Shown: positions 18,398-27,300 of the stretch, piece after piece | Layout of the letters: each line of letters opens with the position of its first letter | Numbering within the stretch: the first letter of the stretch is position 1 | Program-made: the position numbers and the translations under genes | Notes under the pieces: generated by a model | Seen by the model: the letters and a program-made list of their open reading frames with translations, nothing else | Databases searched by the model: none | What the model was told of the DNA's origin: nothing | NCBI RefSeq assembly: GCF_024198255.1 | Contig: NZ_JAJVKW010000017.1 | Coordinates: 1-64,000 of the forward strand | DNA: 64,000 nt | Origin: Myxococcus guangdongensis | Lineage (GTDB): Bacteria > Myxococcota > Myxococcia > Myxococcales > Myxococcaceae | Direction of reading: 5' to 3'

Positions 18398-21300
18398 CGC
18401 TCACCCGCCGGAGGTAACGCCTCCACCACGGGCACCAACCCCAGCTCCACCTCCAGCCGGTCCAACCGGCGCAGCTCCGCCTTCGCGTCGATGGACTCGA
18501 AGATGGCGCGCGCCCGGGCCAGGAACTCGGCGCGACGGTGCGGCAGCGCCACCGCCGCGTCGTGGTACGCCACGCCCGTCTCCCACCGGTTCGGCGTGTC
18601 CTCGAGAATCTTGATGGCGCGCAGGAACATCGACTCGGCCGCGGCGCCGCCCTTCTTCAGCGCCAGCGCGCGCGCCGACACGCGCAAGGCCGGGCCCTTC
18701 ATGTACGGATAGCGCCACCCGAGCAGCCGCGCCTTGAACAGGCAGCGGCGGACGATGGCCCACAGCGTCTCGCGCGGCACCGCCTGCGCGCCCTGCTCCA
18801 GCGCGAACAGCGCGCCCTCCGCCGCGTCCACGAGGCCAATCTGGAGGAACGGCACCAGCACGTGGTAGCGCCACAGCGCCTCGTCCGCGCGCACCGCCAT
18901 CAGCCCCGCCTCCTCCACCTGGTGCTCGCGCACCGTCACGTTGACCAGGTGGTTGAGGCTGGCGCACTGGTTGGCCAGGTCCTGCACCTCGATGCTGATG
19001 CGCAGCCCCTGCTCCAGCTCCGCGCACAGCTCGCCCACGTCGCCCTCGCCGCGCAGGTAGCGGCACATGGGCACCCACGAGTGCGCCCACCCCTGGTGCA
19101 TGAGCGCGTGCAGCTCCTCGCCCATCTTCCCCATCTCGACGTACGCGGCCTCGGCGCCCTCGAAGCGCGAGGCGAGGAACTGGCTGGAGCCCAGCATCAT
19201 CAGCCCCGTCTGCACCTCCCACATGTCGCGCACCTGGCGCAAGAGCGCCATGGACTGCTCGGCGTACTGCGTGGCCTCCGCCTGCTTGTTGCTGAAGATG
19301 GACAACGTCGCCAGGCGCGACAGGGCGATGCCCTCCGCCGAAGGGTCCCTTGCCTGCCGCGCGTAGCTCAGCGCCCGCTGACACCAGCGCCTCGACAGGC
19401 CGAGGAAGCCCGAGCCGAACAACAGCGAGCCGTAGTAGCTGCTCGCGAGGCTCAAGCCCCGCTCCCCCTTCGAGCGCTCCGCCATGATGGTGGCCACCAT
19501 GGTCGCCCACGTGAGCTTCGCGAGGTCCTTGAAGTAGTAGATCTTGATGAGCGAGACGAGCGTGGACAGCTGCTTGAGGTACACGGGCAGCCGAGGCCCC
19601 AACGGCCGCGCGAGGAAGGGGAACAGGCCGTAGAGCAGGTGCAGCCCGAAGGCCAGCAGCGTGCGCAGCGCCAGCGAGAACAGGGTGCGCGGCATGGGGC
19701 GCCCCATCAGGTCCATGGCGCGCTCGAGCTCCTGGATGGCGCGCTTGGACTCGCCCTTCTCCTGGTGGGCGCGGCCCAGGCCCAGGTGCAGCTCCGCGCG
19801 GCGAGGGTCCTGGTCCTCGTCCGCCAGACACTGCTCGAACATGTGGATGGCGCCCGCGTAGTTGCCCGCCTGCAGCAGCGTCTCCGCCAGCTCCTGCATC
19901 ACCCGGCGCGTCTTGAGCAGCACCTCGTCCGGGTCCAGCGCCTGGGTGAGGGCGAGGATTTCGATGGCCTTGTTGTAGTGGTGGACGGCGTCGTCGTTGG
20001 CGTACTGCGAGCGCGCGCCCCGCGCCGCCATCAGCGTGTACTCCAGGCCCTTCACCTCGTCGTTCCCGGCGAGGAAGTGGAAGGCCAGGATGCCCGCGGA
20101 AGGCGCGGTGTTCTCCCCCGCGCGCGCCTCCAGGAACAGCGCCAGGCGCCGGTGCAAATCCTCGCGCGAGGACACCATCAGCGTGTTGTACGCGGCGTCG
20201 CGGATGACGATGTGCTTGAAGATGCACGTGAAGGGCTCCTCCACCTCCAGGAGGATGAGCCCCAGGTGCGTCAGCGTGTCGATGGCCTCGCGGATGCGCT
20301 GACGCGGCACCGAGCCCGGGGCCAGCGCCGCCACGGCGTCGAGCGTGAAGATGCGGCCGATGACGGACGCCACCTTCACCACCAGCTTCTCCGTCTCGCT
20401 GAGCAGGTCGATGCGGCCGAGCACCACGTCCTGGATGGAGTCCGGCAGCACCAGCGTCTGCAGGCTCCGCTTGAGCTCGCGCCGCGCCGCGCCCGGCGAC
20501 ACCGGGCCCAGATAGCCCCCCTCCACCAGGCCCTGGACGATGGACTCCGCGAAGAACGGGTTGCCCTGCACCTTGGAGAGCAGCAGGTCCTCCAGCGCGG
20601 TGTCCGGCGGCTCCATGCGCAGGTGCACGCGCAAGAGCGCCCGCGTGTCCTCGTCGTCCAGGCTGGAGACGTCGAGCTTGCGCAGGTACGGCAGATGCTC
20701 CACGGCGCGCAGCTGCTCTCCGGGCCGCATCGTCACGAGCAGCGTCAGGCGCAGGGGCCCGAGCCGCGCGGCCACGTACTCGATGAGGTCGACGGAGATG
20801 TTGTCGGCCCAGTGCAGGTCCTCGAAGAAGAGCAGGAGCGGCGTCTTGCGCGCGTGCTTCTCCAGGAGCTGGAAGATGATGTGGAAGACCTTCTGGTTCT
20901 TGTGGCGCGCGTCCAGTCCCGAGGTGGTCGCGTCCTCCTCCACGCTCAGGCCGAGGATTCGCGCCATCACCGGCGTCCACTCCGGCCCCACGTCCTCCAG
21001 GCTGTCGAGCCCCTGACGCACCCGGAGCAGCTGCGCGTCCACGTCATCGCCCTCGTGCAGGGCGAACAGCTGCACCAGCACCTCCTTCCACGGGAAGAAG
21101 GGCGTGAACATCTCGTACGAGTAGCAGATGCCGTACAGGCTGCGCGCGCCGCGCGACTCAGCCTCCTCCACCACCCGTGCGCCCAGGCGCGACTTGCCGA
21201 TGCCCGCCTCGCCGGACACCACGCACAGCCGCCCCTCGCCGTGGAGGGACTCCTCCACCGCGGTCTGCAGCTGCCCCAGCTCACGCCGCCGGCCGACGAT

Positions 21301-22665
21301 GCCGCCCCGGCCCTTCACGAAGAGGCTGCGGCGCACCTCGCCCTTGAGCCGGAAGACGGGCACCGCGCGGGTGACGCCCTTGAGCGTGGCGTCCTCGACG
21401 AACTCCGTGGCGAAGCCGCCCTGCTGCAGCTTGCGCTCCGTCTGCGCGTCGATGTGGATGCCCACCCCGTCCGCGTACGTCATCAGCCGCGCGGCCAGGT
21501 TCACCACCTCGCCCAGCGCCGAGTAACCCTTGCGCCAGGGCGAGCCCATGTCGCCGAAGTACGCGTGCCCCGTGGCGATGCCAATCTGCAGCTCGCGCAC
21601 GTAGGGATAGGACTCGCGCTCGCGCACCAGCTTGCACGCGAGGCGGCTGGCCAGCACCTCCTTGTTCTGCTGGGCGGTGGGCGCGCCGAACAGGACGTAG
21701 AGCACATTGCCCTTGTCCGTGAAGTCCGTCATCAGGAGCACGCCGCCGTGGTGCGCGCTCTCGCGCTGGACGTACTCGTAGAAGGCGTTCAGCTCGCGGG
21801 TGAAGGCCTCCACCTCGGACGGGCCGTGGTCCGTCTTGAAGCGCAGGAAGAAGCAGGTGAGCTCGCGGAAGTCGCCGCCCATCTCCTGGTGCGCGGTGGT
21901 GATGCGCGTGAAGAGCACCGGGTGCAGGAGCAGCGCGCAGCGGCCCACCAGCTCCTCGCCCCCCGGCGCGGCGAACACCGGCGGGGGCCGGGCCTCCAGC
22001 GGCACCGAGGGCTCCAGGCGATAGGCGCCGTCGCACTCCTCCCCCACGCGCGCCAGGTCCGGCAGGAGCGCCCAGGCCTCGGGGCTCAGCAGCACCTCGC
22101 CCACCCGGGCCCGCTTCTCCGCGGCCACCGCCTGCTCCAGCGGGCGGCCGACGAGCGCCGGGTGCATCCACATGCCCGTCGTCCCCAGGACGATGCGGTG
22201 CGACTCGCCCACGCCGATGCCGATGCGCGACGACACGCCGAAGCGCTGCCCCAACAGCTCCAGCCGCGAGAAGGGCGCGAGCCTTCGCTGCACGTCCAGC
22301 GCGCACCGGGCCGCGCGCGCCACCGCCTCCGCGTCGCCCTCGTCGGCCGCGGGCTCGAAGCACGCGAGGATGGAGTCGCCGGCGAACTGGTAGATGTCGC
22401 CGCCGTGCGCCTTCACGACGTCGATCATCTCCGTGTAGTAGCCGCGCAAGAGGCGCTGGAGCGCGTCGATGCCGCGCGGCCCTTCACCACTGAGGCGCAC
22501 GACGATGGGCGTGAAGCCCGCGATGTCCAGCACCAGGATGGCGCCGCGCACGGACTCCACCGGCGGCAGCGCGTGCGCCTCCGTGTCCTCCAGCCTGCGA
22601 ATCAGCGCGCCGGGGATGTAGGGCCGGAGCGAGGAGAGGACCAGGTCGATGTCGGCCGACGACAT
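18382..22665 (-). CDS. Soluble adenylyl cyclase (ADCY10-like): two cyclase domains, AAA NTPase, TPR
   Basis: A 1,427-residue cytosolic class III cyclase laid out like mammalian soluble adenylyl cyclase. The first cyclase domain (C1, about 38-215) has both metal Asp residues, LVLDIAGFTP with Asp47 and FAGDSIL with Asp97. The second (C2, about 262-445) lacks the metal Asp but has DKGNVLYVLFG with Lys318 and ALGEVVNLAARLM with Asn389 and Arg393. These are the complementary adenine-binding and transition-state residues, so C1 and C2 should make one catalytic site. A STAND/AAA NTPase follows (Walker A GEAGIGKS, about 485-492), then a long TPR-like region. Expected activity is ATP to cAMP, gated by ligand, protein or bicarbonate. 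A small membrane-protein gene ends 10 bases upstream, probably the same operon. Confidence 0.93.
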   Translation of the reverse strand: MSSADIDLVLSSLRPYIPGALIRRLEDTEAHALPPVESVRGAILVLDIAGFTPIVVRLSGEGPRGIDALQRLLRGYYTEMIDVVKAHGGDIYQFAGDSILACFEPAADEGDAEAVARAARCALDVQRRLAPFSRLELLGQRFGVSSRIGIGVGESHRIVLGTTGMWMHPALVGRPLEQAVAAEKRARVGEVLLSPEAWALLPDLARVGEECDGAYRLEPSVPLEARPPPVFAAPGGEELVGRCALLLHPVLFTRITTAHQEMGGDFRELTCFFLRFKTDHGPSEVEAFTRELNAFYEYVQRESAHHGGVLLMTDFTDKGNVLYVLFGAPTAQQNKEVLASRLACKLVRERESYPYVRELQIGIATGHAYFGDMGSPWRKGYSALGEVVNLAARLMTYADGVGIHIDAQTERKLQQGGFATEFVEDATLKGVTRAVPVFRLKGEVRRSLFVKGRGGIVGRRRELGQLQTAVEESLHGEGRLCVVSGEAGIGKSRLGARVVEEAESRGARSLYGICYSYEMFTPFFPWKEVLVQLFALHEGDDVDAQLLRVRQGLDSLEDVGPEWTPVMARILGLSVEEDATTSGLDARHKNQKVFHIIFQLLEKHARKTPLLLFFEDLHWADNISVDLIEYVAARLGPLRLTLLVTMRPGEQLRAVEHLPYLRKLDVSSLDDEDTRALLRVHLRMEPPDTALEDLLLSKVQGNPFFAESIVQGLVEGGYLGPVSPGAARRELKRSLQTLVLPDSIQDVVLGRIDLLSETEKLVVKVASVIGRIFTLDAVAALAPGSVPRQRIREAIDTLTHLGLILLEVEEPFTCIFKHIVIRDAAYNTLMVSSREDLHRRLALFLEARAGENTAPSAGILAFHFLAGNDEVKGLEYTLMAARGARSQYANDDAVHHYNKAIEILALTQALDPDEVLLKTRRVMQELAETLLQAGNYAGAIHMFEQCLADEDQDPRRAELHLGLGRAHQEKGESKRAIQELERAMDLMGRPMPRTLFSLALRTLLAFGLHLLYGLFPFLARPLGPRLPVYLKQLSTLVSLIKIYYFKDLAKLTWATMVATIMAERSKGERGLSLASSYYGSLLFGSGFLGLSRRWCQRALSYARQARDPSAEGIALSRLATLSIFSNKQAEATQYAEQSMALLRQVRDMWEVQTGLMMLGSSQFLASRFEGAEAAYVEMGKMGEELHALMHQGWAHSWVPMCRYLRGEGDVGELCAELEQGLRISIEVQDLANQCASLNHLVNVTVREHQVEEAGLMAVRADEALWRYHVLVPFLQIGLVDAAEGALFALEQGAQAVPRETLWAIVRRCLFKARLLGWRYPYMKGPALRVSARALALKKGGAAAESMFLRAIKILEDTPNRWETGVAYHDAAVALPHRRAEFLARARAIFESIDAKAELRRLDRLEVELGLVPVVEALPPAGERQVSC

Positions 22666-22675
22666 GCTGGCGCCC

Positions 22676-23077
22676 TCAGCCCAACGTCCTGAAGCGAATC
22701 CACATCGCCGCCACGCCCACGCCGGCGTAGAGGAACGTCTCGAGCGTCTCCGACAACGGCTGCGCCTTCCTCAACGCGCCCCACGCGTGCACCACCACCA
22801 TGGCCGCGCACACCCAACCGATGAGCTCGAAGAGCGCCGGCTGGCTGCGCGGGTCCGGGATGTAGCGCACCACCGTGAGGATGATGGCCAGCGCCACGCC
22901 CCCCAGGCACCGGCCGAAGTACACCGTCAGGTCCGTGTTCCCCTGCATCGGCGCCCAGCCGAACCAACGCGACCAACGCAGCGGCATCAGGAGGAGCGGC
23001 AGGGCGAACACCAACAGGAAGAACGTCGTCGAGACGGCCAGGAACCAGCTTGCGAGTGGGTATTCGGCACTGATCAT
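22676..23077 (-). CDS. Four-span membrane protein upstream of the cyclase
   Basis: A 133-residue protein with about four hydrophobic helices (WFLAVSTTFFLLVFALPLLLM, LGGVALAIILTVV, ALFELIGWVCAAMVVVHAW, FLYAGVGVAAMWI). I recognise no family with certainty. The start is set at the ATG before ISAEYPLASW, giving an N-terminal membrane span. An upstream in-frame ATG at 23146 would add 23 charged residues. The stop is 10 bases ahead of the cyclase start, so the two are likely co-transcribed, and it could be a membrane anchor or sensor for the soluble cyclase. That role is inference from position. Confidence 0.75.
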   Translation of the reverse strand: MISAEYPLASWFLAVSTTFFLLVFALPLLLMPLRWSRWFGWAPMQGNTDLTVYFGRCLGGVALAIILTVVRYIPDPRSQPALFELIGWVCAAMVVVHAWGALRKAQPLSETLETFLYAGVGVAAMWIRFRTLG

Positions 23078-23211
23078 GTCGACGCACGAGGAACGACGCG
23101 CAAACCGAGTCTTCTGCGTGGAGCGACAGTGCCCCCGGCTCCCCATCCTAGTCGGTTTTCACCCGGCTTCGAGCACCCTCGAAGCGCACGAGGATTCCTG
23201 GGTTTCCAAGC

Positions 23212-23763
23212 TCAGGGGGCAGGAGAGCGAGCGGGCTCGAGGACTGCGGCGCGGAGGAATTCGGCCACGCGCTCCAGGGAGTCGGTGCGCTCCAGGCCGG
23301 AGGGGAAGCGGCGGAAGGCGTCGTGGGGGCCGAAGAGGATGATGGGCTTGCCGTAGCGGGCGCACAGCACGGCCTCGGCGGCGGTGCCGGCGCCTCCGGG
23401 CAGGGCCACGAGCGCGTGGGGGGTCAGGACGTTGATGTGGTTGCGGCTGAGTGGATCCGTACCCTGCTCTCCGCTCAGGGGCAGGTGGGTGTAGATGGCC
23501 AGCTCCACGCCCGGGTTGGGGTAGCCCTGGCGCGGGACGTATTCGCCGTCCTTCACCGTGCCGGGGACGATGCCGATGGAGATGCCCCGCCGTCCCACCA
23601 CCTGGACGAACGCGTCCGCCGCCGCGCGCATGACGCCGCTGCCCGCGCCGGTGAGCAGGTCGAACCCCGCCTCGGCGATCCACCGCGCCAACGGAATGAC
23701 ACGCTCCAGGTGTTCCTGCCGCCCCGAACCGAACACGCCGATGATCCGCCTGTCCTTTCTCAT
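23212..23763 (-). CDS. LOG-family protein (nucleoside 5'-monophosphate phosphoribohydrolase-like)
   Basis: A 183-residue Rossmann-fold protein of the LOG/TIGR00725 group. Relatives release the base from cytokinin or purine nucleotides, and many were once mislabelled lysine decarboxylases. Key features are VFGSG near the start, LLTGAGSGVMRAAADAF near 37-53 and the family signature LPGGAGTAAEA at 121-131, where the Glu is catalytic. The common PGGxGTxxE spacing is kept. I start at ATG 23763 with AAGGAG upstream. Longer in-frame starts have no family match. It is divergent from a Cys-rich protein gene and 134 bases upstream of the membrane-protein gene. Confidence 0.88.
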   Translation of the reverse strand: MRKDRRIIGVFGSGRQEHLERVIPLARWIAEAGFDLLTGAGSGVMRAAADAFVQVVGRRGISIGIVPGTVKDGEYVPRQGYPNPGVELAIYTHLPLSGEQGTDPLSRNHINVLTPHALVALPGGAGTAAEAVLCARYGKPIILFGPHDAFRRFPSGLERTDSLERVAEFLRAAVLEPARSPAP

Positions 23764-23966
23764 GACTGGTTTGCTCCTTCCCGCGGATGTGACCGGCCCG
23801 ACCTCCAGCTTCTTCCATGTGCGTCCCACGCATCCGGCGCAACCGTTCAGTGCGTCACAGAGTCCGCGTCCGCCGTTCACCGATGGAAGGATCCACCCTC
23901 CGACAGAGCCCGAAATGACACTTGCAGGACGCGGCGCGCCCAGGGCTGGGACCTGCCCCCGGAGCC

Positions 23967-24326
23967 ATGGCCTGTCAGACCCCCGCCCTACCCTGCTTCA
24001 CGTCAAGCCTGGAGGTGGCCTTGTTCGACACCTGTGGTGGATGTGAGCGACGTGGTGGCTCCGGTGAAATCTTCGACTGGTGCGCCAACTGTGAGTTGTC
24101 CCTGTGCCCGCGATGCATGACACGAGGGTGCTGCGACGAGTTCCCCGCGGAGTCGGGACGCGGCGCGCCCCGGTTGTTGCCGGACCCGCCCGAGGACGAC
24201 GACCTCCCCCTGCCCGAGCACTTCGGTGGGCGGTGCTGCTCCAGCGCCCGCGCGGTGGCGTGCTCATGCGCGTTCCACTGGGTCTGCGAGCGGCACGGCG
24301 ACCAGCACATCGGCACGCACGACTGA
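23967..24326 (+). CDS. Small Cys-rich, probably zinc-binding protein
   Basis: About 119 residues with 14 or more Cys. Two clusters are seen: a first CxxC array (CGGCERRGG, WCANCELSLCPRCM, GCCDEFP) that looks like a treble-clef or B-box-type zinc site, then an acidic linker (PPEDDDLPLPE) and a second cluster (GGRCCSS, CSCAFHWVCERHGDQH) with Cys and His ligands. No signal peptide is evident, so it is probably cytosolic. The start is uncertain: ATG 23967 follows GGAG closely, and GTG 24015 just before the first Cys cluster is the alternative. It is convergent with the hybrid kinase gene, six bases apart. No known family was recognised. Confidence 0.6.
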   Translation: MACQTPALPCFTSSLEVALFDTCGGCERRGGSGEIFDWCANCELSLCPRCMTRGCCDEFPAESGRGAPRLLPDPPEDDDLPLPEHFGGRCCSSARAVACSCAFHWVCERHGDQHIGTHD

Positions 24327-24331
24327 GGGCG

Positions 24332-27300
24332 TCAGGGATTGCTGGCGCGGAGGTCCGCGGGCCCCTCGCTCGGCAGCTCGACGGTGAAGCGGGCGCCCTC
24401 GCCCTGGATGCTCTGTGCGCGGACCTGTCCGCCGAGCGCCACGACGATTTCGCGGACGATGAACAGGCCCAGGCCCAGGCCCCCGTATTCGCGTGACGAC
24501 ACGGCGCGCTCGAAGCGGCCGAAGATGTGAGGCAATCGCTCGGCGGGGATGCCGATGCCCTGGTCGATGACGTCCAGCTGGACGTGTCCCTGAGCGTGCG
24601 CCAATCGCACCTCGATGGGGCTGCCGCTGCCGAACTTGAGGGCGTTGGACAAGAGATTCGTCACCACCTGCTCCAGGCGGACGCGGTCCCACCGGCCGAT
24701 GCAGCCGGACGCCAGGTCCAGGCAGATGCGTGATTGGGAGCGCTGGATGGCGTCGCGCATGCCCTCCGCCACGTCGCGCACCACGGAGGCCAGGTCCACC
24801 TCCTCCAGCGTCAGGTGGAGGCGGCCCGTCTGGATTCGGGAGACGTCGAGCAGCTCGTCGACCAGGTGCGCCAGTCGCCGCGTCTGGGCCTGGGTCGTCT
24901 TGGAGACGCGCTGGACGGCGTCGCGCGTGGGCACCTCGCTCCGGGCGAGTCCCTGCACGGAGAGCTGGAGCGCGGTGATGGGGGTGTAGAGCTCGTGCGC
25001 GGCGATGGAGAGGAACTCGTCGCGCAGGCGGATGGCGTCCTGGGACTCGTGGTACAGCCGCGCGTTGTCCAGGGCGATGGCCGCGCGGCGCGCCAGGTCC
25101 TGCGCGAGCTCCACGTCCGAGGGTCCGTAGCGTTTGCCCGGCACCGAGGACACCAGCGAGATGACGCCCAGCATCCGTCCCCGGGCGATGAGCGGCACCG
25201 CGAGGAAGGAGCGGGCCTTCAGCGCGCGGACGAGCGTGATGTGAGCCTCATCCCGGCACAGCCGCTCCAGGACCTCCTCGGTGACGACGGGGATGAGCAA
25301 GGGCTCGCGGCTCCTCAGCACGGCGATGGCCGGCTGGGACGAGTCCCAGTCGGGTGTGTAGAACGACTGCAGGTCTCGGGCGACGCGCTCGTGCCCCGGG
25401 TCGGCGTGCGCGGTGGAGAGCCGGCGGATGGCGCCCGAGGGCTCCACCACGTCGATGGCGCAGAGGGTGGCGAGTGAGGACACGCACAGGCGCGCGAGTC
25501 GAGACAGGGTCGCCTCGAAGTCCAGCGCCTCGGCCAGCACCACGCTGCTCTCGGCGAGGAAGCGCACGGCCTCCTCCGCGCGCCTTCGCTCCTCGAACAG
25601 GAGGCTGTTCTCCAGCGAGATGGCCATCTGCGACGACAACAGCTGGAGCACGCGCACCCGGTCCGGGGTGAAGGCGTGGGTGGCCAGGTTGTTCTCCAGA
25701 TACAGGACGCCCATGGTGCGCGCGTGGCGGCGGATGGGCACCACCAGGGCGGACTTCACGCGCTGCCGCGCCACGTACGCATCCGACACGAAGTGGCCCT
25801 GGTGCACGGCGTCTCCGAGCACCACCGCGTCCCCGGTGCGGAAGGCGTGCGCCAGGAGCGTCTCGGGCACCAGCATCGAGCCCACGAGGGGAAGCTGAGG
25901 CCGCGCGAGCGGCTCCCCCACTCCGCCCACGGCCGTGAGCACGAGCGCGCCCTGCTCCTCCAACACCAACGCGCCGCGCTGCGCGCCCGCCACCTCCAGG
26001 CACACCGCCATCAACTTCTCGAGCAGCCGCTCCAGGGCGACCTCGCCCGACAGCGATTGCGCCGCCTTGAGGATGCTGAGCAGGTCGAGCGACGCGCCCC
26101 GGAAGTCATCCCCCGTGGGGGTGACCGTCTGGTCCCACAGGCCGGACTCCTGCACCTGGAGGTCGGGGAACTCCTCCTGGAGCGCGGACACCACGGCCTT
26201 CGCGCCCCAGCGGGCGAAGCCCTCCCGCGCCGCGCGCAGGTAGAGCGAGGCCACGCGCTTGCGGCCCAGCGCGCTGTACAGCCGCCCCGCGAGCACGTTC
26301 GCCAGCGCCTCGTCGTGGGGATGCCCCTCCTCCCGCGCGCGGTCGATGGCCTCGTCGAAGAGCTCCGCGGCGTCGGTGAAGCGGCCATCCAATCGGGCAC
26401 GCTCGGCGCTGAGCAACAAGTAGCGGTGGCGGAAGTTCTCCGGCCCCTTCGCCGCCCAGTGATGGAACTGGTTCCACGCTCCCTCGACGAGGGCCCGACG
26501 CTCCTCGAGCGAGGCCTGGGCGCCGCTCCCCGCCGCGTGCACCAGCGCGCCGAAGAAGGCGTACTCGGTGACGGTGAAGAGCGACGGCATGAAGCGCAGG
26601 TGGGGCTCGGCGGCGCGGAGCATCTCCCGCGCGCCCGACAGGTCTCCGAGCAGATAGGACGTCTGGAGGCGGAGGATGAAGAACTGACCGAGGATGGTCG
26701 GATCCCCCTGCGCCTTCTCGAGGAACGCACGCGTGTCGAACGTCGCGTCGTCGTACCCCGCGCGCTCGCGGGTCCGCCCTTGGAGACAGCGCACGGCCTG
26801 ACGCAGCGCGAGCTGGATGTCCGCCATGGCGCGCTGTCCGCTCTTCTGGTCGAACGCGACCGCCGACTCGCTCTCCGCGTGGACGCGGTCCAGCTCCGCG
26901 CCCATCCGCAAGCGCGTGAAGCTGAGGCTGGCCAGCAGATAGGCGACGTACTGCGGCTCACCGCTCTCGAGCCCCGCGGAGATGCCCCGGCGCAGCAACG
27001 GGATGGAGGAGCGCAGGGGCTCACGCCAGTGGCGCATGTAGAAGAGGAACGCGGCGAGCACGCGGCACTCCTCACGTGGCTCGTCGAAGCGGCGGCTCAG
27101 CTCCATGCCCAGGTGGCTGAAGGGGTGGCCGGCGGCGTAGTCGCCCCGGGACTCGCCGAAGACGAGGCCGAAGCACACGTACGCGAAGGCGGAGTACACG
27201 CAGTTGCCGTGGCGCAGCGTGAGGCCCACCATGCGCGTGTAGATGAACGAGAACATCGGCGGGTCCGAGAACCAGGCCGCGATGCCGGCGTTCATCAAGA

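Noticed and set aside
23212-23763. Lysine decarboxylase
   Set aside because: The PGGxGTxxE signature marks a LOG-type phosphoribohydrolase. The old decarboxylase label is a known annotation error.
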